Assembly (NCBI RefSeq): GCF_006546825.1 | Contig: NZ_VICC01000006.1 | Location: 733,078 to 785,228, forward strand | Length of the DNA stretch: 52,151 nt | Origin: Actinomyces oris | GTDB taxonomy: Bacteria > Actinomycetota > Actinomycetes > Actinomycetales > Actinomycetaceae | Direction of reading: 5' to 3' | Shown here: in pieces, positions 18,860 to 27,239 of the stretch | Position numbering within the stretch: position 1 is the first letter of the stretch | How the letters are laid out: the number at the start of each line of letters is the position of its first letter | Translations under genes and position numbers: made by a program | Notes under the pieces: generated by a model | Database searches by the model: none | What the model was told of the DNA's origin: nothing | Seen by the model: only the letters and a program-made list of their open reading frames with translations

Positions 18860-19367
18860 CACTGTCTGCTTTCTTGAGGAGGGATCGGGTCCAGGCGAGA
18901 TCCGCTTCCTGGCGCAAGATCTCATAGTCGAAGATGGCCAGGGCGTGCTCCTCGTCGACCTGGGTGCGCAGGGCGCGCAGCTCGTCGAGCCTGCCGAGGA
19001 GCGCCTCGGCGCGACGCGCGAGGAGGGCCGCGAGCGCAGGATCGTCGAGCCGGCTATAGGCGTTGAGCGCCGGGAGCACGCCGGCACTGGGCGGGGCCGG
19101 GGCGAGGACACGTTCACCGGCGGCCTGTCTCAGCTCACGGCGCCCAGCCTCGGTCACGCGGAAGACGGTGCGCCGCCCCTGAGATCCCTCGTCGGGCTCG
19201 AGGAGCCCCCGCTCCGACAGACGCTTGAGGAGGTAGTAGACGGAGGAGAAGGCCAAGGAGGTCCACTGGCGGTAGCCGCGCTGCTCGATGACCCGGTCAA
19301 GGTCGTAACCATGGCGCGGCTGCTCAGCAAGGAGCGAAAGGAGAACGATGTCGGCGTCGGAGGACAT
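18849..19367 (-). CDS. PadR-family transcriptional regulator
   Basis: A 172-residue winged-helix regulator. The N-terminal domain has the PadR layout: ADIVLLSLLAEQPRHGYDLDRVI, then SSVYYLLKRLSERGLLEP and GRRTVFRVTEAGRREL. The C-terminal half is a helical dimerisation region. The ATG at 19367 has no ribosome site. Instead TAGAGT ends 6 nt upstream, so the transcript is probably leaderless, and that hexamer lies inside a perfect palindrome directly abutting the start codon (next feature). Autorepression is therefore likely. First gene of a two-gene unit with the GyrI-like protein. Confidence 0.9.
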   Translation of the reverse strand: MSSDADIVLLSLLAEQPRHGYDLDRVIEQRGYRQWTSLAFSSVYYLLKRLSERGLLEPDEGSQGRRTVFRVTEAGRRELRQAAGERVLAPAPPSAGVLPALNAYSRLDDPALAALLARRAEALLGRLDELRALRTQVDEEHALAIFDYEILRQEADLAWTRSLLKKADSDED

Positions 19368-19395
19368 ACCATTACTCTAGCACTAGAGTAATGGT
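19368..19395 (-). promoter_or_regulatory. perfect palindromic operator overlapping the padR-type promoter
   Basis: ACCATTACTCTAG (19368-19380) and CTAGAGTAATGGT (19383-19395) are exact reverse complements separated by CA. On the minus strand the inner TAGAGT sits 6 nt before the start codon and fits a -10 element, so a bound repressor would cover the core promoter and the transcription start. Confidence 0.75.
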
Positions 19396-19451
19396 GGGCA
19401 AGTCGGTTACCGGGCTGATTGACCGGAGCGGCGAGGTCGAAGGACTCTCGG

Positions 19452-20429
19452 TTACGGGCAGACCGCGCGGGCGAGCTGGCGGATCTGGGCCGGCCGGGTG
19501 CGGCAACAGCCGCCGACGAGACAGGCCCCGGCGTCGATCCACGACGGCGCCAGCTCCGGGAGTCCAGCCCCGTCACCTGTGGACTGCCAGGTCTTGGTCG
19601 CCGGGTCGTAGAGATCGCCCGCATTGGGGTAGGCCACCAGCGACTTGCCGGTCGCCGCACGCAGTACCGGCAGCGCGCGGGCGACGACGCTCGGGGCCAC
19701 GCAGTTGATGCCGACCGCGACGACTATCTCCTCCTGCGCCACCCAGGCCGCCGCCTCAGCCAGCGGCGTACCGTCAGCAAGAGTGGCGCCGTCGGGGCGC
19801 ACCTGGAAGGAGACCCAGCACTCGGCCTGAGGGGCGAGGCCCTTGACCATGGCGACGAGCGCCTGTGCCTCATCCAGACGCGGAAGCGTCTCCAGGGCGA
19901 ACAGGTCGATCCCCTCCCCCACCAGCACCTCGATGCGCGGCAGGTGAACCTCCTGGAAATCGGGGTCCTCAAGGATGTCGATGCCGTAGGCGCCGGTGTA
20001 CTCGCTGCCATCGGCCAGATAGGCCCCATACGGTCCGAGTCCTCCGGCGACGAGCACCGGCTCCTCGGGGTGCTCTTTGCCGAACTGGCGGGCCGCCTCC
20101 TTGGCCAGGCGGGCGCCGGCTGCGATGACCCGCCTTGCTCCGGCGGCATCCTCCCCGGAACGGACCAGCGCCGGGAGCGTGGCCTGGTAGGTATTGGTGG
20201 TGATGACGCGAGCCCCCGCATCCAGGTAGTCGGAGTGGACCTCGCGCACGACGTCGGGCGCCGTGGTGAGCGCGCGCGCCGACCACAGCGCGTTGCGGGT
20301 GTCGACTCCGCGGGCGTCGAGCTCGGTCCCCATCGCTCCATCGAGGACGACCGGACCTCGGTCCAGTAGATCAGACAACCGGACCGGCTCTCGCCCGAAG
20401 GACGTGGCGGGTACCGAGGACGTTCGCAT
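19452..20429 (-). CDS. mmuM: homocysteine S-methyltransferase
   Basis: Transfers a methyl group from S-methylmethionine (or SAM) to homocysteine, giving methionine. The 325-residue barrel begins PVVLDGAMGTELDARG and holds the zinc-ligand cysteines in VGINCVAPS and in GGCCRT near the C-terminus. ATG 20429 is chosen over the in-frame ATG at 20480 because TACCGT ends 6 nt upstream, a leaderless-type arrangement, and homologues start close to this point. It is divergent from an APC permease, recalling the mmuP-mmuM pair of enterobacteria, which are co-directional there. Confidence 0.88.
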   Translation of the reverse strand: MRTSSVPATSFGREPVRLSDLLDRGPVVLDGAMGTELDARGVDTRNALWSARALTTAPDVVREVHSDYLDAGARVITTNTYQATLPALVRSGEDAAGARRVIAAGARLAKEAARQFGKEHPEEPVLVAGGLGPYGAYLADGSEYTGAYGIDILEDPDFQEVHLPRIEVLVGEGIDLFALETLPRLDEAQALVAMVKGLAPQAECWVSFQVRPDGATLADGTPLAEAAAWVAQEEIVVAVGINCVAPSVVARALPVLRAATGKSLVAYPNAGDLYDPATKTWQSTGDGAGLPELAPSWIDAGACLVGGCCRTRPAQIRQLARAVCP

Positions 20430-20435
20430 TGCGGC

Positions 20436-20471
20436 ACGGTATCGAATGGCTCGAGACGGCACCGGTAGCGT
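20436..20471. promoter_or_regulatory. divergent leaderless promoters of mmuM and the permease
   Basis: On the minus strand TACCGT (20436-20441) ends 6 nt before ATG 20429. On the plus strand TAGCGT (20466-20471) ends 7 nt before ATG 20479. The two -10-like hexamers are only 24 bp apart, so the two polymerase sites must overlap. No clear -35 boxes. Confidence 0.45.
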
Positions 20472-20478
20472 CTCAGGC

Positions 20479-21960
20479 ATGGACCCGGTTGCACATCACC
20501 GAGCCCCCGCCACCGCATCGGATACGTCACCCGCCCCTCCCCCTCGGCCCCACCACGACGGCCCCGAAGGTCGGGGAGACCATGACAGCCGGGGGCGTGT
20601 CACCGCGCTGGAACGCCGCATGAACCGACGTCACCTCATGATGATTAGCTTTGGCGGAGTCATCGGCACGGGACTGTTTCTCTCGACCGGCAACACGATC
20701 CACCAGGCCGGCCCCTTGGGGACCGTGCTGGCCTACTCCATCGGCGCAGTCATCGTCTACCTGGTCATGCTGTGCCTGGGAGAGCTGAGCGTTGCGATGC
20801 CCTTCACCGGCGCCTTCCATGTCTACGCCCGCCAGTACCTGGGGCCGGCCACGGGTTTCGTCACTGCCGTCCTGTACTGGCTCACGTGGACGGTCGCCCT
20901 GGGAAGTGAGTTCACCGGCGCAGCGATCATCATGTACGGGTGGTTCCCGGGCGTTCCGGTATGGGTGTGGGCGGCCGCCTTCATCGTCCTGGTCCTTGTG
21001 CTCAACATGGTCTCGGTGAGGGTCTTCGCCGAGGCGGAGACCGTGCTGTCCGGGATCAAGGTGGCGGCCATCATCGTGTTCATCGCTCTGGGCACGGCCG
21101 CGATCGTCGGGCTGCTGCCCTACGAGGGGCACCGCTCGTTCCTGGGGCTGACCAACCTGTACCGGGACGGTCTCTTCCCCAACGGCTTCGGCGCGGTGTT
21201 CACCACGATCCTGGCCGTCAACTTCGCTTTCTCCGGCACCGAGCTCATCGGCATCACCGCCGGGGAGGTCGAGGACCCGGGCACCACTGTTCCGCGCGCG
21301 ATCCGGGCGACCCTGGCCCGCCTGGCCATTTTCTTCATCGGTTCAATCATCGTCATCGCAGCGCTGATCCCGTGGGAGAGGGCCGGAGTCGAGGAGAGTC
21401 CCTTCGTGACGGTCCTGTCCAGAATCGGCGTGCCCTACGCCGGGGTCCTCATGAATATCGTCATTCTGGCCGCGATCCTGTCGGCGGCGAACTCGGGGCT
21501 CTACGCCTCGACCCGCATGCTGTGGTCGCTGGCCAACGAGGGCACTCTGCCCAAGGTCCTGGCACGCACCAATCGCTTCGGGGTGCCAGCCCTGGCGATG
21601 GGCCTGTCCATGGTCGGCGGGCTGGCCTCGCTGCTGACCTCGACCTATGCGGCCTCGACGGTCTATCTGGTCCTGGTGTCAGTCTCCGGTCTCGCCGTCG
21701 TCCTGGTCTGGGTGGTGATTGCAGCGTGCCACCTGTCCTTCCGACGGCGCTGGCTCGCTGAGGGCCGCAGCCTTGAGGACCTGGCCTACCGGGCTCCCGG
21801 GTATCCGTGGGTCTCGATCGCGGCGCTGATGCTGTCCATGGCCTCGTGTCTGCTCATCGTCTTCGACCCCGAGCAGCGGGCCGGCCTGGCGATCACCGCC
21901 GTCTTCCTCATGGTCTGCTACGTGGGCTACTGGGGAGTCAACCGCCGCGTCAGTCTGTGA
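20479..21960 (+). CDS. mmuP: APC-family amino acid permease, probable S-methylmethionine permease
   Basis: A 493-residue twelve-helix permease of the amino acid-polyamine-organocation family. It has the entry motif MMISFGGVIGTGLFLSTG, the helix-3 region ELSVAMPFTGAFHVYARQYLG, FAFSGTELIGITAGEVEDP and ANSGLYASTRMLWSLA. The S-methylmethionine assignment rests on the divergent homocysteine methyltransferase and on similarity of layout, not on a substrate motif. ATG 20479 is supported by TAGCGT 7 nt upstream. ATG 20620 (MNRRHLMM) is an alternative, but the preceding LERR is a usual part of the family's N-terminus. Confidence 0.78.
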   Translation: MDPVAHHRAPATASDTSPAPPPRPHHDGPEGRGDHDSRGRVTALERRMNRRHLMMISFGGVIGTGLFLSTGNTIHQAGPLGTVLAYSIGAVIVYLVMLCLGELSVAMPFTGAFHVYARQYLGPATGFVTAVLYWLTWTVALGSEFTGAAIIMYGWFPGVPVWVWAAAFIVLVLVLNMVSVRVFAEAETVLSGIKVAAIIVFIALGTAAIVGLLPYEGHRSFLGLTNLYRDGLFPNGFGAVFTTILAVNFAFSGTELIGITAGEVEDPGTTVPRAIRATLARLAIFFIGSIIVIAALIPWERAGVEESPFVTVLSRIGVPYAGVLMNIVILAAILSAANSGLYASTRMLWSLANEGTLPKVLARTNRFGVPALAMGLSMVGGLASLLTSTYAASTVYLVLVSVSGLAVVLVWVVIAACHLSFRRRWLAEGRSLEDLAYRAPGYPWVSIAALMLSMASCLLIVFDPEQRAGLAITAVFLMVCYVGYWGVNRRVSL

Positions 21961-21989
21961 GCCGCTGGCGGTCCGGCGCCCGAGGGGTC

Positions 21990-22364
21990 TTAACGGGTCT
22001 CGATGATCTGCTTGCCGAAGGGGAAGCAGGTGACGGGGATGAGCTTGATGTTGGCCACGGCAAGCGGGATCCCGATGATGGTGATGGCCTGCGCTACGGC
22101 GGTGGTGAGGTGGCCGATGGCCAGCCAGAGCCCGGCGACCAGGAACCAGATGATGTTGCTGATCCCGCTCATGGCGCCGGCCCCGAGGGCTGGAACCACT
22201 TCACGCCCGAAGGGCCACAGGACGTAGGCGGCGATACGGAAGGAGGCGACGCCCGCGGGGATCGTGACGATGAACAGGCAGGCGATCACTCCGAAGAAGA
22301 GGTAGCTGAGGAAGAGCCAGAACCCGCCGAAGACGACCCAGATGATGTTGAGCAGCGTGCGCAT
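21990..22364 (-). CDS. YccF-domain inner membrane protein
   Basis: A 124-residue protein made of two related halves, each a hydrophobic helix pair. The YccF (DUF307) marks are NIIWVVFGGFWLFLSYLFFG with TIPAGVASFRIAAYVLWPFG, and then NIIWFLVAGLWLAIGHL with IIGIPLAVANIKLIPVTCFP. The N and C repeats are clearly homologous to each other. ATG 22364 is preceded by TAGATA 6 nt upstream and no ribosome site. Function of the family is unknown. It ends tail-to-tail with the permease gene, 29 bp apart. Confidence 0.88.
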   Translation of the reverse strand: MRTLLNIIWVVFGGFWLFLSYLFFGVIACLFIVTIPAGVASFRIAAYVLWPFGREVVPALGAGAMSGISNIIWFLVAGLWLAIGHLTTAVAQAITIIGIPLAVANIKLIPVTCFPFGKQIIETR

Positions 22365-22414
22365 GGCACCTATCTACCACATCCGGGCACCTCGGGACGC
22401 CCGCGCCCGCGCGG

Positions 22415-23335
22415 TCACCAGAAGATGCGCTGAGCGATGGCGTCGGCGAAGTTGTCCAGCGCCTCCGGTGCCGCCCCGAGGTAGAGGCCCGCATCGATCA
22501 GCGAGACCTCCATGAGGTAGAAACCGCCCTGACCGTCCCCGACGACGTCGACACGGTTGAACAGGAGCTGGATGTCGCGACCGGAGACCTCCTTAATCAG
22601 CGTGTGGATGGCCTTGCGCACCCGCTCACCCCAGAGCCACTCCTGCTCACTGGGCTCGCGCGCCGTGACGATCTCCTCGTGGATCTCGTCGGTGGACTTG
22701 AAGGAGGGGTGGAGCATCGGGGCCTTCTCCACCGCGTGGGACAGCACGCCGTTGAAGTAGACCAGGGAGACCTCGCCCTTGCGGTCGACCTCCTCGAGGT
22801 AGCGCTGGACCATGACGGTGCGCCCGCGGCGCAGGTGGTGCATGGCGTCATTGATCGCCGCAGACCGGGAGGCGGCGTCGGTGGCGGTGTATCGCCCGGT
22901 GCCGCGCCCGCCCGAGGAGACGGCCGGCTTGACGACGAAGTCACCATGGGCCGGGAAGCGGGTGTGAACCTGGTGCTTGGAGTATCCGGCCTCGGGCTCC
23001 AGCCACATCGTCGGGATCATGGGGACCCCCCACTCGCTGAGCCGGGTGAGGTAGTGCTTGTCCGAGTTCCAGGTGACGACGTCGGGATGGTTGGCGAGCC
23101 TGGGCACTGACCGGGCCCACTGGAGGAACCGGGAGTAGTTGCCCTTGGTGGCGTAGTCGCGCACGCTGCGCAGCACGACCGTGCCGGACTGGCTCCAGTC
23201 GACGTCGGGGTCGTCCCATACGGCAACCCGCGGCTCGATGCCACGCGCACGCAGGGCATCCGGCAGGCCACGGTCATCGTCATCAAGGTGAGGGAAGTCG
23301 GCGCAGGTCGCCAGCGTCACGATCGGGTCGCTCAT
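22415..23335 (-). CDS. ATP-grasp family ligase-like protein
   Basis: A 306-residue cytosolic protein of the ATP-grasp fold, related to the RimK/glutathione synthetase type. VTWNSDKHYLTRLSEWGVP leads into the fold, followed by DFVVKPAVSSGGRGTGRY (ATP-binding loop and lysine), VMVQRYLEEVDRKGEVSLVYF and a final FYLMEVSLIDAGLYL with the magnesium-binding acid (Glu of LMEVSLI). The usual Asn after the glutamate is replaced here by SLID. Substrate unknown; close relatives ligate amino acids or modify antibiotics and osmolytes. ATG 23335 is preceded by TAGCGT 7 nt upstream, a leaderless-type start. Isolated unit. Confidence 0.8.
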   Translation of the reverse strand: MSDPIVTLATCADFPHLDDDDRGLPDALRARGIEPRVAVWDDPDVDWSQSGTVVLRSVRDYATKGNYSRFLQWARSVPRLANHPDVVTWNSDKHYLTRLSEWGVPMIPTMWLEPEAGYSKHQVHTRFPAHGDFVVKPAVSSGGRGTGRYTATDAASRSAAINDAMHHLRRGRTVMVQRYLEEVDRKGEVSLVYFNGVLSHAVEKAPMLHPSFKSTDEIHEEIVTAREPSEQEWLWGERVRKAIHTLIKEVSGRDIQLLFNRVDVVGDGQGGFYLMEVSLIDAGLYLGAAPEALDNFADAIAQRIFW

Positions 23336-23516
23336 GCGGCCCACGCTACCGCGCGCAGCACCGCGGCGAGAGCCACCGACATGTGACACTGAACCGCGCC
23401 CGCACCAGCGAACATGACTACCTACCGGTTGGGGCGACCAGCAGGTCTCCGTTCCGCAACCTTTCGACACCCGCTCGCTGCTCAGCCCGCGCGCGCGAGG
23501 GTGTCACAATGCCGAG

Positions 23517-24029
23517 GTGACTTCTCAATCCCGCAAGCCGCGCATCACCGCCGCGCAGCGCTACTGGGCATCCATGGCCGCCATCGTCGTCGTGACCATT
23601 CTTGCCGCGGGCCTGCTCGGAGGAACCGTCTCGATACTCACCGGCGCCCGCGCTGGCCGCAGCAGCATGTGGGGCGGCATGGTGGTCGCACTGGTCATGT
23701 TGGCGGGCTGGACCCTCGGCACCCGGGTGCGCGACCGAAAGAAGCTCGACCTGCCCCTGTGGCACCGTCTCACCGAGGAGCAGGCGGCCACGCTGAAGCA
23801 GTACCACCAGTGGTCTCGCACCGGCCGCATCGAGCAGGACGACGACGCCAAGCGCACTTCCGCCGGGCGGAGCGGCCATCGCCGCAGCGGGCGGAATGGC
23901 GCTGGCGCATCGAAGGCAGCGCCGTCGAGGGGGTCCTCCTCGACCGGTGCGATGTCGAAACGCGACCGCGCCCGTGCCGCCGACGTGCGCCGTCGCAGGC
24001 AAGGCCGCGAGGGCCATTCATCGCACTGA
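23517..24029 (+). CDS. small membrane protein of unknown function
   Basis: 170 residues from GTG 23517, with CACAAT ending 6 nt upstream and no ribosome site. It has two hydrophobic helices (about 17-42 and 51-68). A basic cytosolic tail follows (KKLDLPLWHRLTEEQ and a long Ser/Gly/Arg/Lys region ending RRRRQGREGHSSH). The tail would be able to touch nucleic acid or acidic lipid, but that is speculation. No family recognised. The ATP-grasp gene is divergent upstream. Confidence 0.65.
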   Translation: MTSQSRKPRITAAQRYWASMAAIVVVTILAAGLLGGTVSILTGARAGRSSMWGGMVVALVMLAGWTLGTRVRDRKKLDLPLWHRLTEEQAATLKQYHQWSRTGRIEQDDDAKRTSAGRSGHRRSGRNGAGASKAAPSRGSSSTGAMSKRDRARAADVRRRRQGREGHSSH

Positions 24030-24205
24030 ACGGGGACACCGGGCAGCACGCAGCGGCAACGCGGCCCCCAACCCCACCGCATCCTTGAGACTTGCCGCAC
24101 AATCGCCTGGTTTCACGGATCCTGACTGGACGAAGCCCTCCTCCATCCGTAAAGTATTCCTCCGTCGCCCAGCGAGCCACGTCGAATGACATCGCTGTGG
24201 TGAAA

Positions 24206-24278
<73 letters not shown>

Positions 24279-24327
24279 CGAGCCTTCCAGCCCTCGGGGC
24301 CGGAAGAGCTGGTCACAAACTGACCGA

Positions 24328-24400
<73 letters not shown>

Positions 24401-24683
24401 CCACGAAGGGCACGCGCTTCGCCCGGGATGATCCCGAAGGCACAGCAGAGGCGCATGACGACGGTCAAAGACAACCGCCTCCGCACTGAGAAACTCTCAG
24501 GATGCCACCGTTTCATCGGTTCCTACGCCCTCGTGACCACTGTCTGCAGCGGCGCAACCGGCCGCCGTGCCAGGAGTCTTGACCCGCGCACGCCGGCTCG
24601 GCAGGTACGTCCCCGCTTCGGCACGTGCTGCGACCCCAGGCCCCATTGGGCCGACGACGTTGAAGGAAGATGAGGAGATACGT

Positions 24684-24908
24684 ATGACACGCAACATCCA
24701 CACCATGACCAGCATGACGACTCCGGCCACCGGGCCGGAAGCCACTGACGCCCTGGCCGACGAGGCCGCCATCAGGGAGCTCTTCGCCGCCCGCGCGGAG
24801 CTCGCCTCTCTGGGGGCAACCGCCTCCCCCTCGCGCCTCGAGCGGGCGCTGGAGCGCCTGGAGGCGGCGCAGCAGGCCTCACGGCGAGTGCTCGCCCAGG
24901 CCGCCTGA
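24684..24908 (+). CDS. small helical protein of unknown function
   Basis: 74 residues from ATG 24684, preceded by GAGGAG at 7 nt, which is the best ribosome site nearby. After a Thr/Met-rich start, residues about 20-74 form an Ala/Glu/Arg/Leu-rich amphipathic helix pair (DEAAIRELFAARAELASLG and SRLERALERLEAAQQASRRV), probably a helical hairpin or coiled coil. No family recognised. It lies between the tRNA-Lys pair and bcp. The 280 bp upstream (24404-24683) shows nothing supportable. Confidence 0.6.
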   Translation: MTRNIHTMTSMTTPATGPEATDALADEAAIRELFAARAELASLGATASPSRLERALERLEAAQQASRRVLAQAA

Positions 24909-25063
24909 CCCGGAGGTCCCACCCGGAGCCGGGTCAGAGGTCCCGGGCGACTGACGTGCTGAACGTCTGCCAGATCACGAAAGTAAGTCCTCGAATCCAC
25001 TGCCACAGGTACCGGAGGCGATGCGAGGATAAACGCATCCGCCCAGGAGCCCGAGGAGGACCC

Positions 25064-25540
25064 ATGACCCAGCTCGCCGCCGGTGACCGAGCCCCGGAGT
25101 TCGCCCTGCCCGATCAGAACGGCCGCACCGTGACCCTTGGCGACCTTTGCGCCAGCACGGACAAGGGCGTCATCGTCTACTTCTACCCCAAGGCCTGCAC
25201 TCCGGGATGCACCAAGGAGGCGTGCGACTTCAGGGACTCCTTGGAAGCACTCGAGGCGGCCGGCTATGCCGTCGTCGGCATCTCCCCCGACCCTGAGAGC
25301 GCGCAGGCCAAGTTCTCCGACCGCCACGACCTGCCCTTCCCACTACTGTCGGACGCCGACCACGCCGTCATGGAGGCCTGGGGCGTGTGGGGCGAGAAGA
25401 AGAACTACGGCAAGGTCTACACCGGTGTCATCCGCTCGACCGTGGTCGTGGCCCCTGACGGGACCGTGACGCTGGCCCAGTACAACGTGCGAGCCACCGG
25501 TCACGTCAAGCGGCTGCGCGCCGCACTGGGCGTGGACTGA
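25064..25540 (+). CDS. bcp: thioredoxin-dependent peroxiredoxin, Bcp/PrxQ type
   Basis: Reduces hydrogen peroxide and organic hydroperoxides in the cytosol using thioredoxin-type donors. 158 residues; the active site TPGCTKEAC has peroxidatic Cys49 and resolving Cys54, the five-residue spacing of this class. DRAPEFALPDQNG and YGKVYTGVIRSTVVVAPDG are typical. ATG 25064 has AGGAGGA just upstream. Confidence 0.95.
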   Translation: MTQLAAGDRAPEFALPDQNGRTVTLGDLCASTDKGVIVYFYPKACTPGCTKEACDFRDSLEALEAAGYAVVGISPDPESAQAKFSDRHDLPFPLLSDADHAVMEAWGVWGEKKNYGKVYTGVIRSTVVVAPDGTVTLAQYNVRATGHVKRLRAALGVD

Positions 25541-25617
25541 GTGGACTGATATGAGCACAGCAGCGGTCGCCGCATTCTGCTATCCGGGACCCGGGTCGGT
25601 AGAGTAGGCGCCGCACA

Positions 25618-25699
25618 GCGCGAGTGGCGGAATTGGTAGACGCCCCAGGTTTAGGTCCTGGTGCCTTCGGGCGTGAGGGTTCGAGTCCCTTCTCGCGCA
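25618..25699 (+). tRNA. tRNA-Leu (TAG anticodon)
   Basis: 82 nt with a long variable arm (TGCCTTCGGGCGT). Acceptor GCGCGAG pairs with CTCGCGC, discriminator A. The anticodon loop TTTAGGT gives TAG, and the T arm holds GGTTCGAGTCC. Confidence 0.95.
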
Positions 25700-25808
25700 C
25701 AGATTTCAGATTCCTAGGACGCCAGAGCCTGCGTGCTCTGACGAACGGGATCGTTTTCTTCGCATGCTCCGACACCTGCCGCTTCCACTGACTTGTTCCG
25801 AGGCATCG

Positions 25809-27161
25809 ATGAAAGAGAACTCCTTCGATTCGGGCACCCCCGCACTCGACGTCATGCTGGCGCAGACGATCGCCAGACACTTCCGCGGCGCCACGACCGA
25901 GACCATCGACGATGCCCAGACGGTCCGGTTGGGCGAGGGCCTGCCCACCATCGAGTGCTTCATTGACGAGATTCAGGACCACGAGCCATACGGCGCGTTC
26001 CTCTTCCTTCAGATCAGTGGAGGCGCCTTCGGGGGCAGACCGGTCCTGGTCACGGCCAGCGGCTACGGCTCCAGCCAGCTGGCGTCGGTGGTCACTGCCG
26101 GCTGCAACTGGGCCTGTGCCTTCGGCCCTGTCCTGCTGACCGGAGTCGGCCGCCCGGACCTCATTGATTCTGACAATCCCGACGTCGAGCTATTCGAAGC
26201 CACGGTGGGAGGCAGACGCTACCGGGTGACCACCGGGCATCTCGACCGCAGCATGAACATGCCGATCGAGGAGGTGGAGGCCTACCGCCGGCGGCTGGGT
26301 GGCCCCCGCGCCCTGACCGACCGGGTACTCGCCAGTCCCTTGATTCCCGCCACTCGCTCCAATGAGCCGGTGGCACTGGGCTGCTATGCGGGCATTGGCC
26401 CCCACTCGATCACCGAGCTCAAGCTCGCCGGCGCCGACTGGCCCGCGGGACGCAGCGTCCTGGACGCGATCCCGCCTGAGCCCGGTGGCCATCGCATGCT
26501 CCGGGAGTGGTCGATACTCATGCCCTTGGAACCCGCACCACCCCTGACCAGGGACGGGCTCCAGCACACCCTGAACCTCATCGCCGCGACCTCCTACGAT
26601 CCCGGCAGCGAAGCCGGCTGGCTCGGCAGCCGCCACCACGGCATGAGGCTGGGGCCACCGAGCCTTCCTGCGGGACTCTCCCTGCCGGAGGACCTGCGCT
26701 GGTTCCTCAGCACCATCGCGGGCTCGGGCGCCGGCCCCGGCTACGGGCTGGACGTCTACCCGGCCGATGACGGAGGCATCCACCTGGCCGACGCCGGTTG
26801 CGGCGCCGAGTGGCGCATGAGTCCCTACGACGGCAGCGTCTGGCTGGACTCACGGGCCTGCGACGACGGCTTCACCCGCGTGGCCCCGAATTTCATCTCC
26901 TGGTACGAGGCCTGGCTCGACCACGCCATCCGCGGCGGCGGCTCCTTCGGGCGGTGGTCCTACCAGGTCGATGCCGCCTACAAGATGCTCGAGCAGAGCG
27001 CCGCCGAGTTCGGCGTCGATCGCCTCCCCGAGACCGTCACCCGGGTGAAGATCCAGACCCCGACCAAGGCCTTCGGCCCCTGCCACTCCTGCCAGCTCGT
27101 CTACTCCCGGTGCGGGGTACCGGCGTCGGTCTTCGTCACGGCCCCCTCCCCGGCTCCCTGA
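25809..27161 (+). CDS. DUF6348-like plus SUKH/SMI1-like two-domain protein, possible orphan immunity protein
   Basis: A 450-residue soluble protein; ATG 25809 follows CGAGG by 5 nt. The N-terminal half (about 1-260) resembles DUF6348 proteins: IECFIDEIQDHEPYGAFLFL, VLVTASGYGSS, and VVTAGCNWACAFGPVLLTG. The C-terminal part (about 285-400) looks like a SUKH (SMI1/KNR4) domain: LPAGLSLPEDLRWFLSTIAG, YGLDVYPADDGGIHL, DGSVWLDSRACDDGFTRVA and SWYEAWLDHAI. SUKH domains are widespread immunity modules against secreted nuclease toxins. A closing CHSCQLVYSRC cysteine cluster could bind metal. No toxin gene lies nearby, so the role is inferred. It sits directly downstream of tRNA-Leu. Confidence 0.6.
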   Translation: MKENSFDSGTPALDVMLAQTIARHFRGATTETIDDAQTVRLGEGLPTIECFIDEIQDHEPYGAFLFLQISGGAFGGRPVLVTASGYGSSQLASVVTAGCNWACAFGPVLLTGVGRPDLIDSDNPDVELFEATVGGRRYRVTTGHLDRSMNMPIEEVEAYRRRLGGPRALTDRVLASPLIPATRSNEPVALGCYAGIGPHSITELKLAGADWPAGRSVLDAIPPEPGGHRMLREWSILMPLEPAPPLTRDGLQHTLNLIAATSYDPGSEAGWLGSRHHGMRLGPPSLPAGLSLPEDLRWFLSTIAGSGAGPGYGLDVYPADDGGIHLADAGCGAEWRMSPYDGSVWLDSRACDDGFTRVAPNFISWYEAWLDHAIRGGGSFGRWSYQVDAAYKMLEQSAAEFGVDRLPETVTRVKIQTPTKAFGPCHSCQLVYSRCGVPASVFVTAPSPAP

Positions 27162-27239
27162 GCCGCCCTTCACCCGTCGGGCCGCAGGCGCAATGCGTGG
27201 TGGACAAAGCCGGGAGCGGTCTCCCAGCAGCCGAGGGGA

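Noticed and set aside
20582..20623. 13-codon frame with GGGGAG that overlaps an in-frame permease ATG (20620) by ATGA
   Set aside because: It looks like a leader peptide coupled to a shorter permease, but the conserved LERR residues upstream of 20620 and the leaderless -10 before ATG 20479 argue for the longer permease; the small frame is probably chance.
24497..25327. 276-residue minus-strand frame over the small protein and bcp
   Set aside because: Antisense of two convincing genes with ribosome sites; no domain.
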